Notes: generated by a model from the letters alone, not told the origin. A stretch of 64,000 bases of DNA from Ceriagrion tenellum (GCA_963169105.1 OY720634.1:116286430-116350429); one strand, 5' to 3'. Counted from the first letter of the stretch, positions 25,241-34,484 are shown. Program-made: numbers and translations.

Positions 25241-25255
25241 GCTTTTTACCTCGGG

Positions 25256-26149
25256 TCAGGTCAGTACCGAAGTCATGAAAGAAATAAGCACCGAAAACTC
25301 GTAACTAAATTCAGAACCTTTATAGATTTCGACGACTCAGACGTATATACTCATGCAAAGCTGTGGCGCTGCCAGGGCATTTGCTGAACGGCGAAACGCA
25401 AATAAATTGCAACTTACTGTTTTGAAAATGTACTATACTGCCTATGAAATATTTTGACTCTGTAACCTTTGAAACCTTGGAGACCTTTGATGAACGTTCG
25501 ACGCAAAACTCATACGAACAATGAAAATACTGAAGTGGAGAAAAAAATTATGCGTTATAATTCATCCACTCTCGTGGCTGAGGTATCGTCAACAAGTTTT
25601 ATTTTTATAGTTTGGGGAGAAATATTTCGGGGAGAGCAACAACGAGGAAGCATTTTCTTAGATATTGATCCACCAAATAATGTACAGCTGAATCCCCAAT
25701 TTCAATGGCCATTGTAGCTCGCATATTTGAACGAAATTTTGAGAAAAAAGTGATCACTCACAGCTACCATTTAAAAGTGTTTCGTGTAATACAATGGCCT
25801 TTGGCAATTTTATTACAAGTATTCCATAGTGGATAAGGAACAAAATATTCCAAAAATCGATTGATGCGGAAGCATAAATAAGGAAAATAAATATTTTAAA
25901 ACACTATAATAATCTTATTCTCGAGAGGATTCGAGCAATTATTATCAAAGTGACTATCATTACTATTCATGGTCAACCGCTCAGGAGAACATTGATTAAA
26001 GCCGCTTGAATCCCTTTGTCACAACATTCGACGAGAGAATGTCAACTTGTTAACGTCCAAATTTATCCTGTCAAGTTCTTTCAGTGGATCAGCTTTATCT
26101 ATATTCATTCGTGCTAGTAATCTAACGGTTGAAGACAGGCTTTATTGAA
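25256..26149. other. Non-coding; nothing recognised
   Basis: There is an 82-codon frame at 25469-25717 without motif. Otherwise AT-rich. Confidence 0.45.
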
Positions 26150-26415
26150 AGTCAGAGTAAGACCTCAATTATTTTAGGCGTGAAGGACCTTGTCTACCTC
26201 TGTTTTTTCTTTCTTAATCTCCGTGTAGTTCCTGCCCTTCTTCATTCCGTCCATTGAACTTAATCTCTTTCTTTCCCATCCCCGATTGCCCAACACTCTT
26301 CCGTCTATCATTGTATTTAACAAACTGTTGCCTCTAATCACGTCTTCCGTAAAGGAAAATTTTGTGACATCATCTATTATTCCAACCTTGGTCTTCCTTG
26401 TAAATAACAATTATA
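26150..26415 (-). mobile_element. LINE C-terminal fragment
   Basis: The minus-strand frame 26410-26174 contains VIRGNSLLNTMIDGRVLGNR followed by a basic segment (WERKRLSSMDGMKKGRNYTE). These correspond to the IGHIxRxxGLxxxxxEGxxxGxRxRGRxRxxxxDxxK end of the clade seen at 8.2 and 40.6 kb. It is 5'-truncated and lacks the preceding EEVL segment. Confidence 0.65.
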
Positions 26416-26438
26416 ATTTCATTGTATACACATATATA

Positions 26439-26592
26439 TTTTCATATATTACAAAGATTATTTGTCGTACTCATTCTGTTTCTCTGTTAACTCATAGTTT
26501 TATTTTCAAATAAGGATATTTATAGTTCACTATGGCTTGACTCATATATATCTATTTACAATTAAGTGGTATGACTAAAACTACATTGTAAA
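26439..26592 (+). repeat. 156-bp satellite-like repeat, unit 1 (left of Helitron)
   Basis: This aligns end to end with 29693-29848 and 29849-29970. Shared words in order are TTTTCATATATT, CAAAGATTATTT, TCATTCTGTTTCTC, GTTAACTCA, TTTCAAATAAGGATATTTAT, AGTTCACTAT, ACTCATA and ATCTATTTACA. The unit stops exactly at the Helitron 5' end. Confidence 0.8.
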
Positions 26593-27218
26593 TCTTACTA
26601 ATATATAAAAATCTAGTAATGTCTGTCTGCCTGTCACTCAATCACTCATAAACCACTGAATTGATTGAAACAAAATTTAGTAGGAAGATACTTGATACAT
26701 CTGGTTCACGCATAGGCTATTGAACAAGGGCCTTGGGGCCCTAGAAGGCCCTCAAGGGCCCTTTCATCGCCAAAAATTGGCCCTGGATGATTATTCTTGC
26801 CTGTGTTAGAAACACGTAAAATACATCTATACTGAATGTACAACATTCATGGGGTCGTTAGTCACGCTTGAGCCCCAGAGGGCCTAAGGTTCCAAAAGAA
26901 TGCTTTCTTAAAAGCCTCATAAGTATTGAACGAATGAACCGATTTTAGTGAAATGTTCACACCTAGGATCAATAAAGCTTTTTAAGGAAATTGGTACTAT
27001 GTATAAGGAAGGCCCCTGGGTCCCAAGGGCAGCGTATTGGGCCGTCTGGTGTTTAATGTGTTTGGAAAACTCAAGTGTAAACATTTGGGTTCAAGTGCAG
27101 AGGTTTCTCTTTTTGCATGTTTTAATTAGTTCTACTAACGATATAAGACTATAGTTTTCGCCATTAGATGGATAAAATATTGCAGTTTCTTATTTTTTAT
27201 TCAATTTTCTTATAGAAA

Positions 27219-28985
27219 TAAATTTATTTATTTTATTTATTTATTTATTTAAGTAATTGCTCACATACAGCATTTCTGCTAGTTTACAGTGTCGCAGTAA
27301 CAATAAACACGTAATGTAGACGTAGACAAACAAACAAAACAAAGAGTACATGATAAAATAATGCAAACAAACTAATAAAGCAAAGGTGGAAAGGGAGGAA
27401 AGAGGGAGTGGTTTAGTTATTTCCCGAGAAATGGGACATGGAAAGATTGATGAATAAGTTGGAAGAGAGCAAAAAGGGATCAATATTATCAGGCAGAGAA
27501 TTGAGAAGTGAGGAGAGGCGGTAGTGAAGGGAACGCTTGATAAGTGATAGTCTAGGGATAGGAATGTGGAGTAATGAGTGCGTACGTGTGGATCGACAAG
27601 GAACTCTGAAATTAATGGAGGAAAGCAATTCAGGCCAATCAATATTTGAGTTTAGAATGTTGTAAATAAATTTTAAATCGGTTTTGATTCTTTGATTGCA
27701 GGGATTGAGGATGGATAGAGAAGATAGGATCGAATCAGTAGGCATATTGCGTAAGTAGGAAACTCTGAATTTTACCATTTTAGCAAAAAAACTAGTTACG
27801 CTGTTAAGAGTGGCGAGATTAGTTGGAGCAGCGATCGACCATATGGGTGAGCAATATACTGTGAGTGTAAGAACAAATGCTCTAAAGTATGATTGTAGGG
27901 ATTGGGGGTTAGTGATTTCCGTGAAGCGGTAAAGGAGACCTAAGAGGGACATGGCTTTGCTTTTAAATAATTGAATATGGTCCAAGTAGGTCAGTTTATT
28001 ATCTGTTAAAATACCCAGATCCTTCACTGAAGAAACGCGATTAAGAGGCTCAGAATTAATAGCATAATTAAAATTAAGAGGATTTTTTTGAGAGAGATAG
28101 AAATAGTATTGCATTTGGTGGAGTTTTAGTTCAGCTTCCAGGTATTGCACCATTTAGCGGTCATATCTAAAGCATTTTGAAGGTCTTGGCAGTCTGAGGT
28201 ACTATAAATTTGTTTGAAAATCTTGCAGTCATCAGCATAAAGAAGGGTATGAGCTTGGGGGGGAAGAACAAGGGAGGCCAGGTCGTCAATGAAGAGGTTA
28301 AAAAGATATGGCCCCAGGACACTACCCTGAGGAACACCAGATGTTACCGGGGAACAGTGGGAAGAGGTGCCTGAAAGTATAACCCGCTGAGTTCTATCAC
28401 TGAGAAAAGATTTGAGTAGATCAAGAAAATTGCCGTGTACGTTGAACCTCTGACTAAGCTTGTGAAAAAGGAGGGTGTGGTCGAGAGAGTCGAAAGCTTT
28501 AGAGAATTCAAGAAAGATGGCATCAAGTTGTGTATTCTTCGCTATTGCGCTGACAGCATGGTGTTGAGATACAGAAAGATTCGTCAGACATGGACGACCT
28601 GGAAGGAAGCCATGCTGTTTATTGGACAGGAGAGGGGATTTAAAGTAATATAGTCTGTTGAGGATAATCCTCTCGGAGACAGAGGATAGAATTGGAAGCA
28701 GTGAAATTGGTCGATAGTTAAGAACGTCACATTTAGGGCCAGTTTTATGTATAGGAATAATGTTTGACATTTTCCATTGGATAGGAAAGACCCCGAGTGA
28801 AAAGCAGCGATTCAATAGGAGGCTCAGCGGGGTCGCGAGGGATGAGGCGCAGTTATGTACAAAGATAGGACTGAGACCATCGGGACCAGGGGAACGGTGG
28901 AGAGGGATTTTGGAAAGAAATTGAAATACCTCCTGGAATTTCCCTAGAAATCGCGTTTTTATTGTCAAAATCTTGAATTTTACTT
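27219..28985 (-). mobile_element. 5'-truncated LINE nested in the Helitron
   Basis: This is a minus-strand non-LTR retrotransposon ending at a (TTTA)n tract (27223-27250 on +, that is (TAAA)n at its 3' end). It retains the RT domain and C-terminal region but lacks endonuclease and ORF1. Its 5' end falls near 28985 just upstream of the RT finger motifs. The RT motif set fits the CR1/jockey supergroup; finer placement needs a tree. The interruption of coding is limited to about one frameshift, so this is the best-preserved retroelement in the window. Confidence 0.8.
27413..28968 (-). pseudogene. Reverse transcriptase ORF (partial, one frameshift)
   Basis: The first frame, 28968-28126 (280 codons), contains RT motifs in order: SPGPDGLSP and NYRPISLLP (fingers), FSKAFDSLDH (motif A, first catalytic Asp equivalent), SGVPQGSVLGP (motif B) and LLYADDCKIF with the catalytic YADD (motif C, about residue 245). 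A frameshift around 28126-28150 moves to the frame ending at 27413. That frame carries VSSVKDLGILTDNKLTYLDH (thumb), YCSPIWS and a C-terminal region to LPDNIDPF. The catalytic Asp pair is retained, so decay is recent or mild. The protein would prime reverse transcription on its own RNA. The N-terminal endonuclease is missing. The minus-strand frame 27241-27642 overlapping the end is a shadow. Confidence 0.85.
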
Positions 28986-29210
28986 ATGTCAACAATGATA
29001 TATTTCCTTGGCAACCGTGGAATTAGCATTAACTTTAGAAAGGGGAATGGGACCTTTACAATGGCGGCTGGGTTTTATATCTAGAGATAGGTATTACAGT
29101 GAAAATCTAAGCCGTGTACTGAAATGTTGCTGATTACGATATTTTCAGGGATATTTTTGCCTAAAATTGGCAAAATTCACTTCAAGTGGACTAATTTAAG
29201 TTGGACCCAT

Positions 29211-29554
29211 GTAAAACAGGAGAATGCCACGATGTTATGTTAATGCGGGAAGCCTCTGGAATGCAAATGGCCTGTAGTTTAGTTTCCATATGTTACTGCA
29301 AAAGAATGTCGAACCTCAGTAAACGTGATGTAATGCAGTTTTCATCTGCTGAATTAAAAAATAAAACTAAAATTATAGCTGAGTAAAACAGGAGAATGCC
29401 ACGATGTTATATTAATGCGACTAGCCTCTGGAATGCAAATAGTCTGTAGTTTAATTACTATATGTTACTGCAAAAGAATGTCGAAACTCGGTAAGCATAA
29501 TATAATGCGGTTTTCATCTGCTGAATTAAAAAATAAAACTAAAATTATAGCTGA
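29211..29554 (+). repeat. 172-bp tandem duplication within the Helitron
   Basis: The segment starting GTAAAACAGGAGAATGCCAC at 29211 recurs at 29383, exactly 172 bp on. Both copies end AAAATTATAGCTGA (second copy ends at 29554). Copies differ by scattered substitutions, so the duplication is not brand new. The open frames 29201-29386 and 29415-29612 are parallel readings of the two copies. Confidence 0.9.
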
Positions 29555-29577
29555 TTTGCCTAGAAAAAAAAACACAC

Positions 29578-29652
29578 CTCATGAGCGACGTGAACCTACA
29601 ATCGTGGTATGAGCATTGAACAGCTCTAACCACTAGGCCAGTTCGGTAGCCC
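29578..29652 (-). repeat. tRNA-like (pol III) segment near the Helitron 3' end
   Basis: On the minus strand TGGCCTAGTGG (29640-29630) fits the A box TRGCNNAGNNGG. GGTTCACGTCG (29596-29586) fits a B box, spaced 33 bases away. The leading CTACCGAAC and intervening sequence resemble a tRNA body, but no acceptor stem pairing or CCA-adjacent end was verified. It may be a SINE head captured by the Helitron or a degraded tRNA pseudogene. Confidence 0.55.
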
Positions 29653-29683
29653 CCGTATAATTTCAACGGGTACCTTTGCTAGT

Positions 29684-29970
29684 CAATATATATTTTCATA
29701 TATTTCAAAGATTATTTATCGTAGTCATTGTTTCTCAGTTAACTCAGAGATAAATTTTCAAATAAGGACATTTATAGTTCATTATAGCATTACTCATAAA
29801 TATCTATTTACATTGAAGTTATGTAAATGTAACTTCATTGAAAATAGATTTTCATATATTTCAAAGATAATTTATCGTGCTCATTCTGTTTCTCAGTTAA
29901 CTCACAGTAATTTTTTAAATAAGGATATTTATAGTTCACTATAGCTTTACTCATACATAATGGTCATTTT
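29684..29970 (+). repeat. 156-bp satellite-like repeat, units 2 and 3
   Basis: TTTTCATATATTTCAAAGAT starts at 29693 and again at 29849, a 156-bp period. Unit 3 fades after CTTTACTCATACATAATGG near 29960. Together with unit 1 these formed a continuous array before the Helitron arrived. Confidence 0.8.
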
Positions 29971-31095
29971 TAAATATCGAAGTGGCAAACCAGTTTTTTA
30001 AGCTTTCCCCAAGTATTTACATCACCGAAATCGATGGTTGACTCAGCCGTCGATGTGAAAAAATACCCAGAATCGCCTGCTTTAGGTATATTTTTTATCC
30101 TTTTCCTGACCTCTGTAAGAAGTCTTCAAGGAAGACGGATGAATCCCTCAAGCTTACTTTCTATCTCTGCCTCTGGGAAATGAATGATGCTGGGATCCAT
30201 GAATTCGTTCCAGGGAAGTTGAAAAAAGGAGGAAGAAGGACAGAAAAGAATATTTGCGCTGGATTTTTCACGCCTTTCTGACGATTATAATGAAGGAAAC
30301 TTTTTGGTGACGCGTTAAAAAAAATCCATTTGGAAAGTGAATGTAGAAAAATTCATGAGAGTGGAGAGGGTGAGTAAAGAATATGAGAAGGAAGAAGGAA
30401 GGGAATGCCATTACAGAAAGAGTTCCCTAGAGGAAAGACGCGGGGATAAGTGCTTTGTTGATCATGGCTCTGATGAATTTGCGCTGAGCCATCCTTACTC
30501 GACTTAAGGCAGGTATTTGCCTGAAATTGGAGATATGATATTTAAATGTTTCAAAAAGTTTATTTTCTCGTTCAGTGGCAATTTACTGTCAGCTAGTTTG
30601 GCTGTAATTAGTTTGTTTTCAAGAGCCTCAATAGTGATTATTAACTTTATGCATATTGTGCGAGGGAAAAATTACTGCATACGTTTTATCAGCTACAGAG
30701 TTCAATCACTGTAGCTTCTTGTACAATTGCCAACGCTATGGCGATTTGGTGTATGAAAAACCCTCAATGCCGTTCTGAAGCTTGTAGGCGCGGTTTTTAA
30801 TGTCCGGTTAAAGTAAACGCCTTTTTGTTATCTTTATATCAACTGAGACTTTGGGGTTTGTATTATATCAGTCTATTGATTAGTGTACATGCTCACTATC
30901 GTTTGGAAAACGTATGAACTTCGGTCTTCTTACCGAGAAAATCTTTAACCAGATATTCAATATCCGCAGGTCTTATTGTATCCGTGATTTTTTATGTCTT
31001 CTATACGAGATTCATTCAGAATGATTTAACATGTCCAGCTGTTTCTTCTTTGATATTCAAATTACATAAGTGCGTAATTACACAGAGAAAAATCA
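29971..31095. other. Non-coding; nothing recognised
   Basis: Includes a purine-rich patch (about 30215-30420). No supported frame or structure. Confidence 0.45.
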
Positions 31096-31168
31096 TTTGA
31101 CTTGAATGTGCCTCGAACCGGGATCCCTCGGTAACGTGCCGAATATTTCAACCAGTCGAGCTACCATT
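31096..31168 (-). mobile_element. tRNA-derived SINE head (SINE family 2, copy 1)
   Basis: The minus strand reads TGGTAGCTCGACTGGTTGAA (A-box region, starting at about 31166). About 25 bases later come GATCCCGGTTCGAGGC (B box, 31125-31110) and then CATTCAAGTCAAATGATTTT. The last stretch is shared with 33835-33905, which indicates a common SINE body rather than a tRNA gene. Confidence 0.6.
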
Positions 31169-31197
31169 ACATACATTTTAGCAGCATTTTTACATTA

Positions 31198-31490
31198 CAT
31201 ACCATAAAATATAAGCAAGAATATTAATTAGAATGTAAGTAGAATGAATTTAAAGCATTTGGAGACTAACCGTGGCGTTATCATTACGAAGTCATCCACA
31301 AGTGATGAATGATGCATATGAGAAATCCTTAGTGATGCAGCGGTATGGATCATTCATTACTACGGATATTTGACATTTATCACACTTGTGGATGACTCCA
31401 TATTGGTAACTCCATGGTTAGTTTCCAAACTCTTTAAATTCATTCTACTTACATTTTAATTAATATTCTTGGTTATGTTTTCTGGTTGAG
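31198..31490. mobile_element. Near-palindromic fold-back MITE
   Basis: Left-arm words CAAGAATATTAATTAGAATG, AAGTAGAATGAATTTAAAG, TTTGGAGACTAACC and GTCATCCACAAGTG (31216-31303) reappear inverted at 31380-31468. A weaker match extends outward to about 31198 and 31490. The centre also pairs: AAATCCTTAGTGATG against CATTACTACGGATATTT. Nearly all of the 290 bp could fold on itself. No coding. It sits about 30 bp from the SINE head at 31096-31168, and the two may belong to one composite unit. Confidence 0.8.
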
Positions 31491-32201
31491 AATAAACGGA
31501 TGCTTCTGAAAATATCCAACCCCACGACAGAATCCGTCTTCAAGTTTCGAATACTGAGCGTGACTGGCATGAGACTTAAATGGACAGTGAATTCTGGGCG
31601 CAAAATCACAAATAAATTTTAAAAAGATATGATATGTTATACTTTTAATGTTTGAATATTTCTCCTGTTCGTCCCTATTGTTCGAGGAGTGTTCAACTCT
31701 GTGACCATCTTTTCCTTTTATCCTCGTAGCAGGATCAACTTCTTTTCTAATATATCGTATAACCTTCCACACAGAACAAAACCCGACTAGTCTTATGTCC
31801 AGAGTCGATGAAATTCTGTTTTGCCAAATAGGTTGACTGAGAATTTTATTGCAGACTGGCGGGCCTGACAGACGTTGTCCTGCCAAAACGTTGGCTTGCC
31901 AGCTATTAGCGAGTTCAAGAAAAAGTTTTTTCGATATTCGAATTTTCGATAATCTACGTACTAAGTGACATTTGACATTTTAATCTTCTCGTTTCGTCAA
32001 AACAATGCCAAGCTACCACGCAAGTGTGACGACTTGCGCGTGTATTGATGTGTACCTACGTCAAATAACACAGAATTCGACATCAGCGCCACCTATGGTA
32101 CAAAAACATAACTATAAATTATTCTCAGATGGTCAATTATTCATGAACTTCTCAGAAGGTTTTAACGGTCAATTAGTCATAAAATTATGATTTTTTTCCT
32201 T
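31491..32201. other. Non-coding; no gene supported
   Basis: CTGACAGACGTTGTCCTGCC followed by AAAACGTTGG (31868-31897) has the layout of a repeat end seen in insect Penelope-like elements (CTGAnGA...AACGTnGG); this is speculative. GCGCCACCTA occurs near 32085. A 137-codon minus frame (31886-31473) overlaps part of the fold-back arm and matches no family. Confidence 0.35.
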
Positions 32202-33022
32202 TTAAAATATTGAGGGAAGGGGTGGGGGGTGTAATTTTGGGGTTATGATACCAACACTATCTACCACCTCGAGAGGGCGACGGGCTTCACGATTTGGACC
32301 ACCAACGATCGCGCGACCGGGAACGATGACCTTGTGAAACCGACAGCTCCTTGACCTGTCTTGACCAACCCTCGATGCTAGGTACAGCCTTTCATCGGTC
32401 GATATGCTGCTGGGAGAAACGGCATGGACGGCCATATGAGGAGTTGACACCTCGATGATCTTGTCAGCGAGCTCCGACAGCTTGTCTAGAGGTAACTCCG
32501 CCTGGGCAGTCAGGATTCCTTGGACGTGCGGGGGCAATCGTCTCAGCCACAGTTGCCGGAAGAGGTTTTCCGGAAGAGCGGTTGTTCCGGCGAGAGAGCG
32601 AAGATGCTGCGAGAATTGGGAAGGCTTACGATCGCCGAGGTCCTCGTCCGACAGTAACTGGCGAACGGACTGCTTCTATAAGCTTCGATCGTAGAGTCGA
32701 ATAAGGATTCTTAGACGGAGGATTCGTCATTATGTCCTCAACCTCACAGGCCACGCGAGAATCTAAATGTGAGGCAGCGTAATGGAACTTCGTTACCTCG
32801 CTTGTGATCTCCGATAGCACAAACTGATATTCCGCCTGTAAAAACCAACGACTCAGTGTCTCGGGCCAAAATGGTGGTAGTTTCACGGCGACGCGACGAA
32901 CCGCAGGCGGGTTCTGCTCTGTATGTGTGACTGCGTCTTGAATCAGAATCATATAGTTGCCGATGGAGCTGGGCGTTTTCTTCACGTAAGCGTTGAAGCT
33001 CGTCGTCGCGCGGCAAAACCAT
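32202..33022 (-). pseudogene. gag: Gypsy-type LTR retrotransposon gag, decayed
   Basis: On the minus strand ATG at 33022-33020 opens a basic N-terminus with a coiled-coil-like DDELQRLREENAQL segment. After a frame change near 32970 comes the capsid core, including KLPPFWPETLSRWFLQAEY, FHYAASHL and EVEDIMTNPP (about 32905-32715), hallmark motifs of insect Gypsy gag of the Mag/CsRn1 type. After further shifts, GDRKPSQFSQHLRSLAG and LRRLPPHVQGILTAQAE (about 32645-32510) follow. The frame then drifts and ends at 32202. No zinc knuckle, protease, RT or integrase follows, so the element is truncated at its 3' side. Gag would form the particle core; this copy cannot. Confidence 0.85.
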
Positions 33023-33053
33023 TTTAACGAAATGTTGACTATTTATTCTCCTT

Positions 33054-33066
33054 GTCGGGGTCACCA
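33054..33066 (-). other. Primer-binding site complementary to tRNA-Trp
   Basis: The minus strand reads TGGTGACCCCGAC, complementary to the 3' end of insect tRNA-Trp (GTCGGGGTCA plus CCA). It lies 32 bases upstream of the gag ATG and one base after the LTR end, which is the expected place. tRNA-Trp priming is typical of the CsRn1-like Gypsy clade. Confidence 0.85.
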
Positions 33067-33067
33067 A

Positions 33068-33405
33068 TGTGGAGATGGGTAAGTTAGGAGATCTCCACGT
33101 TTATCAAATCAATTTATTAGAGCCTTTATCAATGTCCACTACAATCTCAGTCCTCTTACTTAGTTACATAAACATCAACATATCAGCAAGGCCTCCTTGG
33201 CAACAATATAGAAGATGATAAAAATGTCGTCAAAAAGTTTCCTATAACCAGATCGCAGCGCCACCTACCGGGTCCATTTGTAAATCTAAACCATTCATTG
33301 AACCACTCACATACACACAAAAAATTTCATCAAAATCGGTACAGTCGTTTAGGAGGAGTTCAGTGACATATACACGTACAAAAGAATTATGTATATAAAG
33401 AAGAT
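33068..33405 (-). mobile_element. 5' LTR of the Gypsy element (outer boundary uncertain)
   Basis: The inner end is CTCCACA on the minus strand (TGTGGAG at 33068 on +), adjacent to the primer-binding site. The LTR extends rightwards through GCGCCACCTA and a stretch resembling the ATCGGTACAGTCGTTTAGGA motif common in insect LTRs and repeats. The outer TG end could not be fixed; about 33405 is a guess. No second LTR was found in the window. Confidence 0.55.
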
Positions 33406-33834
33406 AACTAAGCATCTTGATTCTATTATACTACCTAATTCGGTGGAAGAAGTATCACAGAACAATTTTTAGCAACATATTGGGATTCAATAAGATAAAC
33501 CTAAGGTAAAATGACTTTTTGTTGGTGATTCAACTGAGATATCAGGGGATAATTTCACGGATGTTAGTCATTGTAAGTGACAAAACTGACATTTAATGTT
33601 AATTGTAGCCTCGCAGCTCGCATAACGTTTAAATTCAGGTCTTTGAGAGGTGCTAGTTATGGATTTGCGATAGTTATTAGGAGGATGTGTTGTAATATTG
33701 ATCGAGGTTAATGATGGAAGAGAGCCGAAGAGAGAGAAGAGAGATGAAGAGTTAATGGCCCAATAGTGGCGGTAATGTATGGCTACCTTGAAGTATTCAT
33801 TTGACACCGAGGGACAAAATTCGCCTCGAAAATA
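33406..33834. other. Non-coding; nothing recognised
   Basis: No supported frame or repeat. Confidence 0.45.
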
Positions 33835-33910
33835 TTCATTTGACTTGATAGGTATTCGAACCCGGATCTCCCTATTGCCGGACAGATGTGGTTGCCAGTT
33901 ACACCTCCAA
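33835..33910 (-). mobile_element. tRNA-derived SINE head (SINE family 2, copy 2)
   Basis: The minus strand carries GATCCGGGTTCGAATACC (33869-33851, B box) and then TATCAAGTCAAATGAATATTT, matching the 3' side of the segment at 31096-31125. The 5' side GGAGGTGTAACTGGCAACCA resembles a tRNA D-arm. The anticodon region is not a clean stem, so it is not a functional tRNA. Confidence 0.6.
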
Positions 33911-34097
33911 GCAATCTTTCTTCAAGGCAAAATTTGACGGGCGTTAATGAAAAATAGGTGTTTTCATCTGAAGGCCACATATTGGTAGAGGAGACGTTGG
34001 CTATACTCATTAACAACCGCTTTCGCGTTGATAAACCCAATAATGCCGTTATATAATGACAAACTGGACACTTTTCCCATCAAAGCATATAAAACTG

Positions 34098-34235
34098 AAT
34101 GGTACGAAGTCACTCGCACGGGTGCATTTACACCAAGGGATGAAATTCGTCACGAAAAAGATCATTTGGTGGGACCGAGATGGTGAATTTCATCCCTTGG
34201 TGGATATGCACCCGTGCGAGTGACTTTGTATCATT
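34098..34235. mobile_element. Hairpin / short MITE with 51-bp arms
   Basis: The left arm at 34098-34148 includes GTCACTCGCACGGGTGCAT and CACCAAGGGATGAAATTC. It is inverted at 34185-34235 with few mismatches, enclosing a 36-base loop. There is no coding capacity. It lies between the SINE head and a second hairpin. Confidence 0.8.
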
Positions 34236-34305
34236 TTCAACATCTACCATTGCACCTTAAAATGGTACATGTGTATCATTTGTGCATGCAATGATTGGAA
34301 ATATG

Positions 34306-34381
34306 CATTTGACGTTTTCTTACGTCAACGCTTTCGTACCTCAGATTGAACTACAGCGTTGACGTAAGAAAACGTCAAATG
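34306..34381. repeat. Perfect 27-bp inverted repeat, 22-base loop
   Basis: The left arm at 34306-34332 (CATTTGACGTTTTCTTACG...) is exactly inverted at 34355-34381. No mismatch in 27 bp points to a recent or maintained hairpin. It abuts an (AT)n array. Confidence 0.9.
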
Positions 34382-34389
34382 AACAATTG

Positions 34390-34436
34390 ATTATATATAT
34401 ATATATAATCTAATATTATCTAATATATATATATAA

Positions 34437-34484
<48 letters not shown>
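34390..34484. repeat. (AT)n microsatellite
   Basis: Alternating AT interrupted by CTAAT words, then a long pure AT run to 34484. Confidence 0.95.

Larger units (their letters stand above)
23558..25255. mobile_element. Fold-back-type DNA element with tandem-repeat arms
   Basis: The left end reads CCCTGAGGTAAAATGGCAAC (23558-23577). The right end, read inward on the minus strand, is CCCGAGGTAAAAAGCAAC (25255-25238), so the two form a near-perfect terminal inverted repeat. Inside each end lies an arm of roughly 250-330 bp made of imperfect tandem units of the form GTATTTATnnGTATTCC, about 24 bp per unit. Left-arm units run 23579-23890 and right-arm units run 24985-25240 in inverse orientation. 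The 1.1-kb centre has only short frames (for example 24478-24717) and no transposase I recognise. This architecture is known from Drosophila FB and Galileo-like elements; assignment to either is inference. No target duplication was found. Confidence 0.75.
26593..29682 (+). mobile_element. Non-autonomous Helitron, about 3.1 kb
   Basis: The 5' end is TCTTACTAATATATAAAAAT, followed by the GTCTGTCTGCCTGTC and ACCACTGAATTGATTGAAAC words common in animal Helitron left ends. The 3' end is CTAG at 29679-29682. It is preceded by a GC-rich hairpin, CCCGT (29652-29656) pairing with ACGGG (29666-29670), and a 12-base spacer. The host base before is A (26592) and after is T (29683), the canonical A|T target with no duplication. 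Comparing the repeat units on both sides reconstructs an uninterrupted array, which supports both boundaries. No Rep or helicase frame is present. Cargo: a nested LINE (27219-28985), a 172-bp tandem duplication and a tRNA-like segment. Confidence 0.85.

Noticed and set aside
32005..32190. Short frame next to the gag remnant as a possible pol fragment
   Set aside because: No protease, RT or integrase motif on either strand.
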